Source: Halorubellus litoreus (GTDB lineage: Archaea > Halobacteriota > Halobacteria > Halobacteriales > Natrialbaceae). From it: DNA of 64,000 bases. Of this stretch, positions 17,517 through 26,138 are shown in pieces (the stretch's first letter is position 1; every line of letters starts with the position of its first letter). The notes under the pieces were generated by a model that was not told where the DNA came from, ran no database searches, and worked only from the letters and a program-made list of their open reading frames with translations. Made by a program: the position numbers and the translations under genes. Location of the stretch: positions 186,001 through 250,000 of the forward strand of contig NZ_JAZAQL010000001.1 in assembly GCF_037081675.1 (NCBI RefSeq), given 5' to 3'.

Positions 17517-19409
17517 ATGGCGAGTAACAAGATTCTCGGTATCGACCTCGGTACCACAAACAGCGCGTTCGCGGTGATGGAGGGTGGCGACCCGGAGATC
17601 ATCGTGAACAACGAAGGCGATCGGACGACGCCGAGCGTCGTCGCGTTCACCGAGGACGGTGAGCGCCTCGTCGGGAAACCCGCGAAGAACCAGGCGATCC
17701 AGAACCCCGACCGCACGATCTCCTCCATCAAGCGCCACATGGGCGAGGAGGACTACACGGTCGACATCGACGGCGAGGAGTACACGCCCGAGCAGATCTC
17801 GGCGATGACCCTCCAGAAGATCAAGCGAGACGCCGAGGACTACCTCGGCGACGACGTCGAGAAGGCCGTCATCACGGTCCCGGCGTACTTCAGTGACCGA
17901 CAGCGGCAGGCGACGAAGGACGCCGGCGAGATCGCCGGGTTCGACGTCGAGCGCATCATCAACGAGCCGACCGCGGCCGCGATGGCGTACGGCCTGGACG
18001 ACGATTCGGACCAGACCGTGCTCGTGTACGACCTCGGTGGCGGGACGTTCGACGTCTCCATCCTCGACCTCGGCGGCGGCGTGTACGAGGTCGTGGCGAC
18101 GAACGGGGACAACGACCTCGGTGGCGACGACTGGGACCACGCGATCATCGACTGGCTCGCCGCGGAGTTCGAGGACGAGCACGGTATCGACCTGCGCGAC
18201 GACCGGCAGGCGCTCCAGCGCCTGAAGGACGCAGCGGAGGAGGCGAAGATCGAGCTCTCCAGCCGGAAGGAGACGGAGATCAACCTGCCGTTCATCACGG
18301 CGACGGACGACGGCCCGATCCACCTCGAGAAGTCGCTGACGCGTGCGAAGTTCGAGTCCCTGAGCGCGGACCTCATCGAGCGCACGCAGGCGCCGACCGA
18401 GCAGGCGCTCGAGGACGCGGACTACTCGAAGGACGACATCGACGACGTCATCCTCGTGGGTGGGTCGACGCGGATGCCCCAGGTCAAGGAGCAGGTCGAG
18501 GAGATGCTCGGTATCGACCCGAAGGGGAACGTGAACCCGGACGAGGCCGTTGCGCTCGGTGCGGCGATCCAGGGTGGCGTGCTCGGCGGCGAGGTCGACG
18601 ACATCGTCCTGCTGGACGTCACGCCGCTCAGTCTCGGTATCGAGGTGAAGGGCGGGCTGTTCGAGCGCCTCATCGAGAAGAACACGACGATTCCGACCGA
18701 GGAGTCGAAGATCTTCACGACGGCGGCGGACAACCAGACGACGGTGCAGGTTCGCGTGTTCCAGGGTGAGCGCGAGATCGCGGACGAGAACGAGATGCTC
18801 GGCGAGTTCCACCTCACTGGCATCCCGCCGGCACCCGCTGGAACGCCCCAGATCGAGGTTGCGTTCAGTATCGACGAGAACGGTATCGTGAACGTCACCG
18901 CGGAGGACAAGGGCAGCGGGAACAAGGAGGACATCACCATCGAGGGTGGCGCTGGTCTGTCGGACGCGGAGATCGACCAGATGCAGGAGGAAGCGAAGGA
19001 GCACGCCGAGGAGGACAAGCTCCGCCGCGAGCGCATCGAGGCGCGGAACAACGCCGAGGCGACGCTCCAGCGTGCGGAGAAGCTCCTCGACGAGAACGCC
19101 GACGAGGTCGACGACGCGCTCATCGAGGACATCGAAGCGCAGATGGACGAGCTCGAGGCGACGCTCGACGACGACGAGGCGTCGAAGGAGGAGATCGAGG
19201 ACGCGTCGAAGGCGCTTTCGAACGAACTCCAGGAGATCGGGAAGCAGATGTACGACGGTGCCGCGCAGGGCGGCCCCGAGGGCGGCGCGCAGGCCGGCCC
19301 CGGCGGCATGGGCGGCATGGGTGGTGACGGTGCCGCTGCTGCGGAAGGCGACGACGAGGAGTACGTCGACGCCGACTTCGAGGACGTTGAGGAAGACGAA
19401 GAAGCGTAA
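17517..19409 (+). CDS. dnaK: Hsp70 chaperone DnaK
   Basis: The 630-residue Hsp70 has DLGTTNSAFAV (ATP phosphate-binding loop 1, from about residue 8), VYDLGGGTFDVSILDLGGG (phosphate 2), VGGSTRMPQVKEQV, and the substrate-binding domain beginning at LLDVTPLSLGIEVKGG. It ends in a helical lid, a Gly-rich stretch and the acidic tail EDVEEDEEA. It lies between grpE and dnaJ, the usual chaperone module. The last codons and stop occur again in frame 141 bases downstream, and in another frame between the two. Confidence 0.98.
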   Translation: MASNKILGIDLGTTNSAFAVMEGGDPEIIVNNEGDRTTPSVVAFTEDGERLVGKPAKNQAIQNPDRTISSIKRHMGEEDYTVDIDGEEYTPEQISAMTLQKIKRDAEDYLGDDVEKAVITVPAYFSDRQRQATKDAGEIAGFDVERIINEPTAAAMAYGLDDDSDQTVLVYDLGGGTFDVSILDLGGGVYEVVATNGDNDLGGDDWDHAIIDWLAAEFEDEHGIDLRDDRQALQRLKDAAEEAKIELSSRKETEINLPFITATDDGPIHLEKSLTRAKFESLSADLIERTQAPTEQALEDADYSKDDIDDVILVGGSTRMPQVKEQVEEMLGIDPKGNVNPDEAVALGAAIQGGVLGGEVDDIVLLDVTPLSLGIEVKGGLFERLIEKNTTIPTEESKIFTTAADNQTTVQVRVFQGEREIADENEMLGEFHLTGIPPAPAGTPQIEVAFSIDENGIVNVTAEDKGSGNKEDITIEGGAGLSDAEIDQMQEEAKEHAEEDKLRRERIEARNNAEATLQRAEKLLDENADEVDDALIEDIEAQMDELEATLDDDEASKEEIEDASKALSNELQEIGKQMYDGAAQGGPEGGAQAGPGGMGGMGGDGAAAAEGDDEEYVDADFEDVEEDEEA

Positions 19410-19710
19410 GCGACGAGTCTTCCTCTAACAGTGAGAGCTTCGCTCTCACGGGTTCGAAGAGGACGAAGAGGCCTGACGGCCTCGACGTCCTCTTCTGCCC
19501 GCCAGAAATCTTCGATTTCTGGGGACGTCGAGGAAGACGAGGAGGCGTAAGCTGACGCGTCTTCGGTAGTCGGGCGGGTCTTCTCGGTTCTTTTCTGGTG
19601 GTCGTGTGTTCGCGAGTGGCGTCGCTGTGGGTGGTTCGAGGGTGATTGGCGGGTGCTCGACCGAACCCGCGCTTTTCAAGTGGTTCAATGGATTAACTGG
19701 CTGTAACGAG
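19410..19710. other. dnaK-dnaJ spacer with three hairpins and two copies of the dnaK tail
   Basis: This 301-base gap contains no new gene. It holds a perfect hairpin at 19431-19449, a long interrupted palindrome at 19457-19494 and a hairpin at 19502-19522. It also holds two copies of the dnaK terminal peptide EEDEEA plus stop (19456-19476 and 19530-19550). A TATA-like TTTTCAAG at 19673-19680 lies about 35 bases before dnaJ. Confidence 0.85.
19431..19522. repeat. array of three stem-loops between dnaK and dnaJ
   Basis: Stem 1: GTGAGAGC / GCTCTCAC around a TTC loop. Stem 2: AAGAGGAC (19457-19464) pairs with GTCCTCTT (19487-19494), and GAGGCC pairs with GGCCTC inside it. Stem 3: CCAGAAAT / ATTTCTGG around CTTCG. 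All arms are perfect. They could end or process dnaK mRNA. Confidence 0.85.
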
Positions 19711-20898
19711 ATGAGTGAGGACTTCTACGACGCGCTCGGTGTGAGTCGAGATGCGTCCGAGGACGAGATCAAGCAGGCCTATCGGAAGAAGGCCGCGGAG
19801 TATCATCCGGACGTGTCCGACGCGGAGGACGCTGAGGAGAAGTTCAAGGAGGTCAAGAAGGCGAAGGAGGTGTTGACCGACGAGGAGAAGCGGCAGGCGT
19901 ACGATCGGATGGGCCACGAGCGGTTCGAGCAGGCGGAGAAGCGCGGTGGGTTCGACCAGGGTGCCGGTGGCGCGGGCGGTGCCGGTGGGCCGTTCGGTGG
20001 CGCGGGCGGCGCTGGCGGGCCGTTCGGTGGCGCTGGCGGTGGTGGTGGTATCAACGATATCTTCGAGCAGTTCTTCGGTGGCGGTGGTGCCGGCGGCGGG
20101 CAGCGCGGGCCGCGTCCGGGTCGAGACCTCCGGATGGAGCTCGGCCTCGACCTGGAGGAGGCGTTCGAGGGCGTGACGAAGGAGGTCTCTATCACGCGAC
20201 CGTCGCGGTGTGACGTCTGCGAGGGCGAGGGGCATCCGCCGGAGGCGGACGCGGAGACGTGCCCGGAGTGTAACGGCGAGGGGCGCGTGACGCGCGTCCA
20301 GCAGACGCCGTTCGGGCGGATGCAGCAGACGGGCGAGTGCCCGCGCTGTGACGGTGCTGGCGAGCTCTACGACGAGACGTGCGGGGAGTGCCGTGGCGAC
20401 GGCATCGTCCGGGAGGACGTGACGATGCGCGTCGACATCCCGGAAGGTATCAAGACCGGACAGACGATTCGCCGCGAGGGCGAGGGTGCGCCCGGCGAGC
20501 CAGGTGCGAGGAACGGCGACCTCCTCATCGACGTTCGCGTCCGCGACCACGACGAGTTCGAGCGCGACGGCGACGACCTCTACTATCGCCTCCCGATATC
20601 GTTCCCGCAGGCGACGTTCGGGGACGAAGTCACCGTGGACGTGTTCGGTGAGGACGTCACCGTCGAGATTCCCGCAGGCACGCAGAGCGGCGAGCAGTTC
20701 CGCGAGCGGGGCGCCGGGATGCCCCGCACGCATCGCCGCGGCCGTGGGAGTCTCGTCGTGCAGGTGCAGGTCGTGACGCCGGACCCGGGCGACCTGAACG
20801 AGGACCAGCAGGAGGCACTGGAGGCGTTCGCGGAAGCCGGCGGCGAGGAGATCGAGCTCAAAGAGGGGTTCTGGCAGAAGATCAAGAACTCGTTCTGA
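19711..20898 (+). CDS. dnaJ: Hsp40 co-chaperone DnaJ
   Basis: The 395-residue protein has a full J domain with HPD at 32-34, a Gly/Phe linker made of repeated GGAGGPFGGAG units (about 84-130), the four CxxCxGxG zinc repeats (CDVCEGEG, CPECNGEG, CPRCDGAG, CGECRGDG) and two C-terminal substrate-binding beta domains. It stimulates DnaK ATPase. The ATG at 19711 gives MSEDFYDALGV; an upstream in-frame start is not conserved-looking. It is the third gene of the chaperone module. Confidence 0.97.
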   Translation: MSEDFYDALGVSRDASEDEIKQAYRKKAAEYHPDVSDAEDAEEKFKEVKKAKEVLTDEEKRQAYDRMGHERFEQAEKRGGFDQGAGGAGGAGGPFGGAGGAGGPFGGAGGGGGINDIFEQFFGGGGAGGGQRGPRPGRDLRMELGLDLEEAFEGVTKEVSITRPSRCDVCEGEGHPPEADAETCPECNGEGRVTRVQQTPFGRMQQTGECPRCDGAGELYDETCGECRGDGIVREDVTMRVDIPEGIKTGQTIRREGEGAPGEPGARNGDLLIDVRVRDHDEFERDGDDLYYRLPISFPQATFGDEVTVDVFGEDVTVEIPAGTQSGEQFRERGAGMPRTHRRGRGSLVVQVQVVTPDPGDLNEDQQEALEAFAEAGGEEIELKEGFWQKIKNSF

Positions 20899-20915
20899 CT
20901 GCGACGACCGATACC

Positions 20916-21005
20916 GAGTCCTTCACCGACGGTTCCTTCGCCGTCGATCGCTTCGCGTACGATTCCTTCACCGCTGATTCCCGCACCGCAGATTCCTTCC
21001 TCGCC
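20916..21005. repeat. degenerate 15-bp tandem repeats after dnaJ
   Basis: Six consecutive 15-base units have the consensus GATTCCTTCACCGCY. Most keep the TTC core (20922, 20937, 20952, 20967, 20997). In one frame they would read as repeats like DSFTA, but no start codon or gene is evident. The unit resembles the last codons of dnaJ (AACTCGTTC). Confidence 0.7.
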
Positions 21006-21037
21006 GACGTTCGCCTGATCTCGTACGGAGTGTGGTG

Positions 21038-21850
21038 TCAGTCGCGGGCGTCCGGTTCGGCGGGTTCCGGCGAGTTCTCGTTCCCGGAGACGGGTCGCCG
21101 GGTCTCGTCGCTCCGGTCGCTGGCGCGGCCTTGTCCGTCCGTACCGGTCGCGTCCGTCGATGATGCGGCTGCGTCGTTCGTTCCCGGCGTGTTCGCGTCC
21201 GGTGCCGCCTGTGCGGACTGCGGGTCGTCTCGCTGACGGCCACGGCCACGACCGCGACGCTGCGACGGCTTCGATTCCGTGGGCTCCTGCGCGGACTGGG
21301 TCTCCTCGGTCGCTTGCTCGCGCTGCGTCTCGAGCAGTTCGAGGACGGCCTGCTGGAGGCGTTCCGGTTCCGCTGCGTTGTCGAACTCCACGTACCCGAT
21401 ACCGCGGTTGCTCCCGACGGAGAGGAACGAGATGGTCGCGAACCCGAGCATCGACTGCAGGCGGCTCTTCGAGAGTTCGACGCCCCGGATCATGTGGAGC
21501 GGGAGTTCGCGGGATTCTTCGCGGTACGCCAGGTGGTACTGCCGGCGGACGCTATCGGTCGTGACGACGTACTTCGTCCGGTAGAGGACGACGTACTTGA
21601 TCGCGAGCCGGACCGCGCCGATGACGGTCAACCCGAGGACGACGAGGCCGGCGATGCGTGCGTTCTCTCCCTCGCCGAACAGCGTCGGGTTCTGGTAGAG
21701 GAACGCGCCGACGAACCCGCCGACGATGATAGTCAGGACGAGGTAGCCGAGCACGAGCTGGGTTGCTGGTGATGCGACGGTGACGATGTCGCCACCGAAA
21801 GTGTCTTCGTCTCGATTCGCCACGAACCGTTCGTCTGAGTCTTCAGTCAT
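21038..21850 (-). CDS. PH-domain (YdbS/bPH2-like) membrane protein
   Basis: The 270-residue protein has two membrane helices (about 30-50 and 66-86), then a bacterial-type PH domain (about 90-165: KYVVTTDSVRRQYHL, LHMIRGVELSKSRLQSMLGF, GIGYVEFDNA). A low-complexity C-terminal tail follows, with an Arg/Gly patch (QRRGRGRGRQRD) in an otherwise acidic, Ser/Thr-rich region. The lipid or protein partner is unknown. The Yip1 gene ends three bases upstream, so the two form an operon. Confidence 0.82.
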   Translation of the reverse strand: MTEDSDERFVANRDEDTFGGDIVTVASPATQLVLGYLVLTIIVGGFVGAFLYQNPTLFGEGENARIAGLVVLGLTVIGAVRLAIKYVVLYRTKYVVTTDSVRRQYHLAYREESRELPLHMIRGVELSKSRLQSMLGFATISFLSVGSNRGIGYVEFDNAAEPERLQQAVLELLETQREQATEETQSAQEPTESKPSQRRGRGRGRQRDDPQSAQAAPDANTPGTNDAAASSTDATGTDGQGRASDRSDETRRPVSGNENSPEPAEPDARD

Positions 21851-21853
21851 GGG

Positions 21854-22651
21854 TTAGCCGACGATGTTCAGCGAGTACGCGAGGATGGTTCCGACGATGT
21901 ACAGTGCCGGTGCGGCGGCGACCGCGAGGAGTACGAGGAACCCCGTGAATCGCGACGCGCCGTGATTGATGCGGGCACCGAGGTACATCGAGTACAGGTA
22001 GTAGAGCACGCACCCGACGAGCGCTGCGAGCACGAACTGGCCCTCCTGGGAGACGGCCGCGACGTTCACGGCGTCGGGGCGGCCGGACGCGAGCGTGAAC
22101 TCGCTCCCGAGCGCGTCGATGAAGAAGTAGATGAACTCCTTCTGGATGGCGATGACGAACGCCGCCGCGACCTCGGTCGTCGCCGACTGCGAGAGGTACC
22201 AGACGAGACTGAACAGGCCCGCGAGGTACGCGCTCGTCGAGTACGTTATCGTGTGCGCGGTCTGCAGGACGCCCTTCGAGTTGAGCGTCAAGAGGACCGC
22301 GGCGTGGTAGTTGACGAGCGTGAGGACGGCAGCGACCGTCAGGAACGCGGAGTTCTGGATGAGCGCGGAGAGGAACTGCCAGAGCGCCGTCGGGTCGGCG
22401 AGGCCGCCGGCGAGTGCCTCGAACCACGACGGCGCCGCCGCGGTACTCTGCACGCCGATGCCCGCGAGCGTCAGCGGGACGGCGTACAGCGCGAGGTTCA
22501 CGACGTACACGACCGCGAGCCGGTTCATCTCGAGCGCCGTCCACACCCAGCCTGCGGCGTAGTTATCGGTCCGCGACTGGACGAACCGCCGCGGTTGGAA
22601 GACGGCGTTGAACAACCCCCGAACCACCCCTGCAACGTATCCAGTTGCCAT
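21854..22651 (-). CDS. Yip1-family polytopic membrane protein
   Basis: The 265-residue protein has about five transmembrane segments (starting near residues 43, 92, 135, 205 and 240) and the Yip1-type N-terminus GLFNAVFQPRRFVQSR before the first helix. Yip1 relatives shape membranes in eukaryotes; the archaeal role is unknown. Coupling with the PH-domain gene suggests a membrane-organising pair. The upstream 212-base gap is divergent from an AMP-ligase-like gene and holds a CGTGCG / CGCACG hairpin. Confidence 0.75.
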   Translation of the reverse strand: MATGYVAGVVRGLFNAVFQPRRFVQSRTDNYAAGWVWTALEMNRLAVVYVVNLALYAVPLTLAGIGVQSTAAAPSWFEALAGGLADPTALWQFLSALIQNSAFLTVAAVLTLVNYHAAVLLTLNSKGVLQTAHTITYSTSAYLAGLFSLVWYLSQSATTEVAAAFVIAIQKEFIYFFIDALGSEFTLASGRPDAVNVAAVSQEGQFVLAALVGCVLYYLYSMYLGARINHGASRFTGFLVLLAVAAAPALYIVGTILAYSLNIVG

Positions 22652-22863
22652 CGCGTAACACGCCTACGTTCAGATAGAACCCTCATAACGATTGTGGCAC
22701 TTTCGAGCGTTGTCGTGCGGATTTCTCGCACGTGACGGTGTCGTCTGTCCGTTTCGCGTCCGACGAGCGACGTGGTGGTCGCGTTCGACGCACGCCGACG
22801 TCCTGAATCTTTGACAGGATGAGGACCGTCGGGTCTTTGGCTGCCCGCCGGTTACGGCCGCGT

Positions 22864-23589
22864 ATGGAGACGCTCGTCGACCTCGTCGCGCGCTCGCGAC
22901 GCTCTGACGCACCCGCGCTCCGCGCTCCCACGCACGACCAGTTCTACGACTACCAGCGCCTCTGTACGACGACGTGGAAGACCGCGAACTTCCTGCACGC
23001 TCGCGGCGTCCGCGCACGCTCGACGGTCGGCGTCGGCGACGACCCGCGCGCCCAACCAGTGCTCGCCGTCCTCGCGAGCGCACTCCTCGGCGCGAAAGCG
23101 TACGTCGGCGCGCCCAGGGACGTCGACGCCCGCGCCGTCGTCGCGCACGTCGACGACGTCGACGACTACGACCTCGAACCCGGCACGCAACGCGTCGCGT
23201 ACGGCGGCGACCACGACGACCCCGACGTCTACCACTTCGAAGGCGACGTCTGGAGCGAGAACCCGACGATGCCACCCGAAGCCCAGTCGCGCATGGACGT
23301 GAACGTCGCGCTCGTCACCGGCACCGAAGCACTCACGCACGGCGAACTCCTCGCCGCCGCCACCGACGTCGCCGACCGCCTCTCGCTCAGCGACGAGGTC
23401 GAAGTTGCCGTCCGCGCCCCGATCTCCGACCCGCGGGCGTTCGCCGCCGGCGTCCTCGCACCGCTCGTCGTCGGCGGGACCGTCGTCTTCCCGGACGACG
23501 ACACGGTCGCCGACGCCGCCGTCACCGCCCCCGACGCAGACGACGTGCCCGAGAGCCGGACGCTCGGCGTCCGCGACGTGGAGTTCTAG
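22864..23589 (+). CDS. shortened AMP-ligase-like protein, probably inactive
   Basis: The 241-residue protein follows the N-terminal half of acyl-CoA synthetases: QLCxTTWKTANFLHARGV-like opening, then VNVALVTGTEALTHGELLAAA and GVLAPLVVGGTVVFPDDD. The SSGTTGxPKG phosphate loop is missing between ALVTG and LTHGEL, and the whole C-terminal domain is absent. I infer that it cannot adenylate a substrate. It could be a regulator or a decayed gene; the intact frame argues for retained function. ATG at 22864 is the first well-placed start. Confidence 0.65.
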   Translation: METLVDLVARSRRSDAPALRAPTHDQFYDYQRLCTTTWKTANFLHARGVRARSTVGVGDDPRAQPVLAVLASALLGAKAYVGAPRDVDARAVVAHVDDVDDYDLEPGTQRVAYGGDHDDPDVYHFEGDVWSENPTMPPEAQSRMDVNVALVTGTEALTHGELLAAATDVADRLSLSDEVEVAVRAPISDPRAFAAGVLAPLVVGGTVVFPDDDTVADAAVTAPDADDVPESRTLGVRDVEF

Positions 23590-23613
23590 TCCGACGGCGG
23601 GGTCGCCGTTCGG

Positions 23614-24483
23614 TCACTCGTAGGTGAACGTCATCCCGCCGTCGAACGTCAGGTCGCCACCGTTCAGGTGGGTGGCGTGCCCGGAGAACCCGAACACGAA
23701 CAGGTTCGCGACGTCGACCGGCTCCATCATCTCCTTGACGCGTGATTGGCCGAGCATGACGTCCTCGATGACCTCGTCGACCGAGATTCCGCGTTGGTCG
23801 GCGGTGTCGGGTATCTGGTTCGTGACGAGCGGTGTCTTCACGTACCCGGTACTGATGGAGAACGCACGAAGGCCGTCGCCGCCCTCGGCGGCGATCGATT
23901 GCGTGAGCCCGCGGAGGCCGAACTTCGAGACGTTGTACGCGACCTTGTCTGCGGTGACGTAGTGCCCGTGGACGGACGCCATGTTCCCGATGGCGCCGAC
24001 CCCGTCGTCGGTCGCGCGGACGTGCTGGATCGTTCGTTTCGCGAGCGCGAGCGGGGCGCGGAGCATGACGTCGTGCATCTGGTCGTACTTGTCCATCGGG
24101 AAGTCCTCGATGGCGTCGATGTGCTGGATGCCAGCGACGTTCGCGAGGTACCGGACGGTCCCGTGCGTGGCCGCGTTCTCGACGATCCGGTCGTGGTCGG
24201 CGTCGTCCGTGAGGTCGGCGACCGTGGTCTCGAGGGCGCCGGCGACGTCGAGGTCGTCCGCGTTCTCGCTCGTCTCGGCGAGTCCGTCCTCGTCGATGTC
24301 GGTGGCGAGGACGGTGAGGCCGTTCGCGGCGAGCGCGAGTGCGGTCGCTTGCCCGATGCCCGACCCGGCGCCCGTGACGATGCAGACGTTCTCGCGCGAG
24401 AAGGTCGGATCGTCGACGAAGAGCACGTCGTCGTCGGTGATCGCGTCGACCGTCAACCGGTCGTGCGTGGGAGTTTCTGCCAT
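23614..24483 (-). CDS. short-chain dehydrogenase (3-hydroxybutyrate dehydrogenase-like)
   Basis: The 289-residue classical SDR has the NAD(P) loop TGAGSGIG (37-44), NVAG (115-118), catalytic Ser170, and Tyr183 with Lys187 (YNVSK). The family includes 3-hydroxybutyrate dehydrogenases that feed acetoacetate into CoA chemistry, and the neighbouring transporter and acyl-CoA synthetase fit that. The substrate is an inference. It faces away from the HTH_10 gene, with 162 bases between them. Confidence 0.82.
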   Translation of the reverse strand: MAETPTHDRLTVDAITDDDVLFVDDPTFSRENVCIVTGAGSGIGQATALALAANGLTVLATDIDEDGLAETSENADDLDVAGALETTVADLTDDADHDRIVENAATHGTVRYLANVAGIQHIDAIEDFPMDKYDQMHDVMLRAPLALAKRTIQHVRATDDGVGAIGNMASVHGHYVTADKVAYNVSKFGLRGLTQSIAAEGGDGLRAFSISTGYVKTPLVTNQIPDTADQRGISVDEVIEDVMLGQSRVKEMMEPVDVANLFVFGFSGHATHLNGGDLTFDGGMTFTYE

Positions 24484-24645
24484 CGTCTAGCGGTGGTCCT
24501 GCAATCGGTGAAAAACGAGAGGTTGACATGTATACCACGTGCACCGGGTCGTGCGTTCGGGCGAGACGGGGGTCTGGGGGGCTGTCGGCAAGTGAAAGTA
24601 CATGGATAAAAAGACATAAACTGTCAGGCGTCGACGGTTTGGTAA

Positions 24646-25359
24646 ATGATATCACTCCAGATGGACATGGTCCAGTACGACTGTCCGTACATCGACACGA
24701 CAGTCGAGAACGACGTGTCCTTCTACGCTCGTCAGTGGGACTTCGACCACGAGCGAGAGGAACTGGAGACCAGGATCGTCGTCGACGGCGACGACCGGGG
24801 TACGGTCGACAACGGACTCCGCACCCTGCGCGACCATCCGAACATGCGCGGGTTCGACCTGCTTCGACGAGACGGCGACGTCGCACTCATCCGCTCGCGA
24901 ATCGAGCAAACGAACGCGATGGCGGTCATCCGGGACCGCGGCGGCTACATCACGGGACCGTTCGAGATTTCGGACGGGAGCGAGATCTGGAACGTCGGCT
25001 TCGACCGCGAGGACGTCGCCGAGGGCGCACTCAGTGCACTCGAACGCGACAACGACTTCTCGGTCGAGTCCCGCGAGTCGATGACGCTCGAGGACTACTA
25101 CGACCTGATGCGGAACGTCGACCCCGCCACGTCCATGCTCGACGGTTGCCGAGAACTCTCCGCGACCGAACGCGCGACCCTTCGAGCAGCCGTCGAGGAC
25201 GGCTACTTCGAGACGCCGCGAGACGCGACGCTGTCGACGCTCGCGGAGACGTTCGACGTCTCGAAGATGGCGGTCTCGAAGAACCTCCGGCGTGGCGAAC
25301 GCAAGCTCCTCGGACGCATCATGGAGGCGATCGAGGAGTTGGACGTCGAGGAGACGTAG
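24646..25359 (+). CDS. HTH_10 (Bat-type) transcriptional regulator
   Basis: The 237-residue protein has a variable sensory N-terminus and a C-terminal HTH_10 domain (about 170-228: LSATERATLRAAVEDGYFETPRDATLSTLAETFDVSK). This domain type is found in bacterioopsin-activator relatives. It stands between an SDR gene and a Liv transporter operon and probably regulates one or both. ATG at 24646 is used; ATG at 24661 is an alternative. The preceding spacer is AT-rich (AAAAGACATAAA near 24609). Confidence 0.85.
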   Translation: MISLQMDMVQYDCPYIDTTVENDVSFYARQWDFDHEREELETRIVVDGDDRGTVDNGLRTLRDHPNMRGFDLLRRDGDVALIRSRIEQTNAMAVIRDRGGYITGPFEISDGSEIWNVGFDREDVAEGALSALERDNDFSVESRESMTLEDYYDLMRNVDPATSMLDGCRELSATERATLRAAVEDGYFETPRDATLSTLAETFDVSKMAVSKNLRRGERKLLGRIMEAIEELDVEET

Positions 25360-25400
25360 GAAGAGGGCGAGCGCATCCAGTCGTCTCGCGGTCGCCAGCG

Positions 25401-26138
25401 TTACTCGACGCCGCTACCCTGCATCAGTCGCTGGATCTCCTCGCGTTCGACGAGTGCCTGCGGGTCGCCGCTGTCGACGATCTCGCCGCGTTCGATGACG
25501 TAGAGTTCGTCGACGACGTCCGGCACGTGCGTGACGTTCGACTCCGCGATCAGCACCGCGATCCCCTGATCGTTGATGTCCTCGATGTAGCCCTTGAGTC
25601 GCTCGACGATGATCGGCGCGAGCCCTTCCAGTGGTTCGTCGAGGATGAGGAGGTCGGGTTGGAGCGCGAGTGCACGACCGATCGCGACCATCTTGGCTTG
25701 CCCGCCACTGAGGTTCTCGACGAGTTGGTCCCGTCGGTCGTCGAGCTCGTCGAGGAGGTCGAAGACGTCCTCGATGACGGCGTCCTCGTCTGTGATTCCG
25801 CGAGCGTCGCCGGCACTCCATATCGGGAGTCGGAAGTTCTCCTCTATGGACATCCCCGTGAAGAGCTTGCGGTCCTCGGGTTGGTACCCGATACCGCGCC
25901 GTGGGACGACTTCCGCTCTGACGTCCGTCAGTTCCTCGCCCTTGAATCGGACGGATCCACCGCGGACCTCGGTGAGACCCATGATGCCGCGGAACGTACT
26001 CGTCTTCCCGGCCCCGTTCCGGCCGACGAGCCCGATCGCCTGCCCCGCCTCGACGTCGAGGTCGACGTCGTCGGTGACCTGGAAGCCGGCGACGGCGGCA
26101 TCGAGCCCGCGGACGCTGAGGAGTGGCTGGTCGCTCAT
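25401..26138 (-). CDS. livF: branched-chain-type ABC transporter ATPase LivF
   Basis: The 245-residue ATPase has Walker A GRNGAGKTS (39-47), the signature LSGGQAKM, Walker B LLILDEPLEGL and the H-loop region. It powers import of amino acids or short organic acids through the LivHM pore. It is the last gene of the operon; its ATG overlaps the livG stop by four bases, showing translational coupling. Confidence 0.95.
   Translation of the reverse strand: MSDQPLLSVRGLDAAVAGFQVTDDVDLDVEAGQAIGLVGRNGAGKTSTFRGIMGLTEVRGGSVRFKGEELTDVRAEVVPRRGIGYQPEDRKLFTGMSIEENFRLPIWSAGDARGITDEDAVIEDVFDLLDELDDRRDQLVENLSGGQAKMVAIGRALALQPDLLILDEPLEGLAPIIVERLKGYIEDINDQGIAVLIAESNVTHVPDVVDELYVIERGEIVDSGDPQALVEREEIQRLMQGSGVE

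Noticed and set aside
22652..22863. Metal-regulator operator at the CGTGCG / CGCACG hairpin
   Set aside because: Only one short palindrome and no matching regulator nearby; too weak to call.
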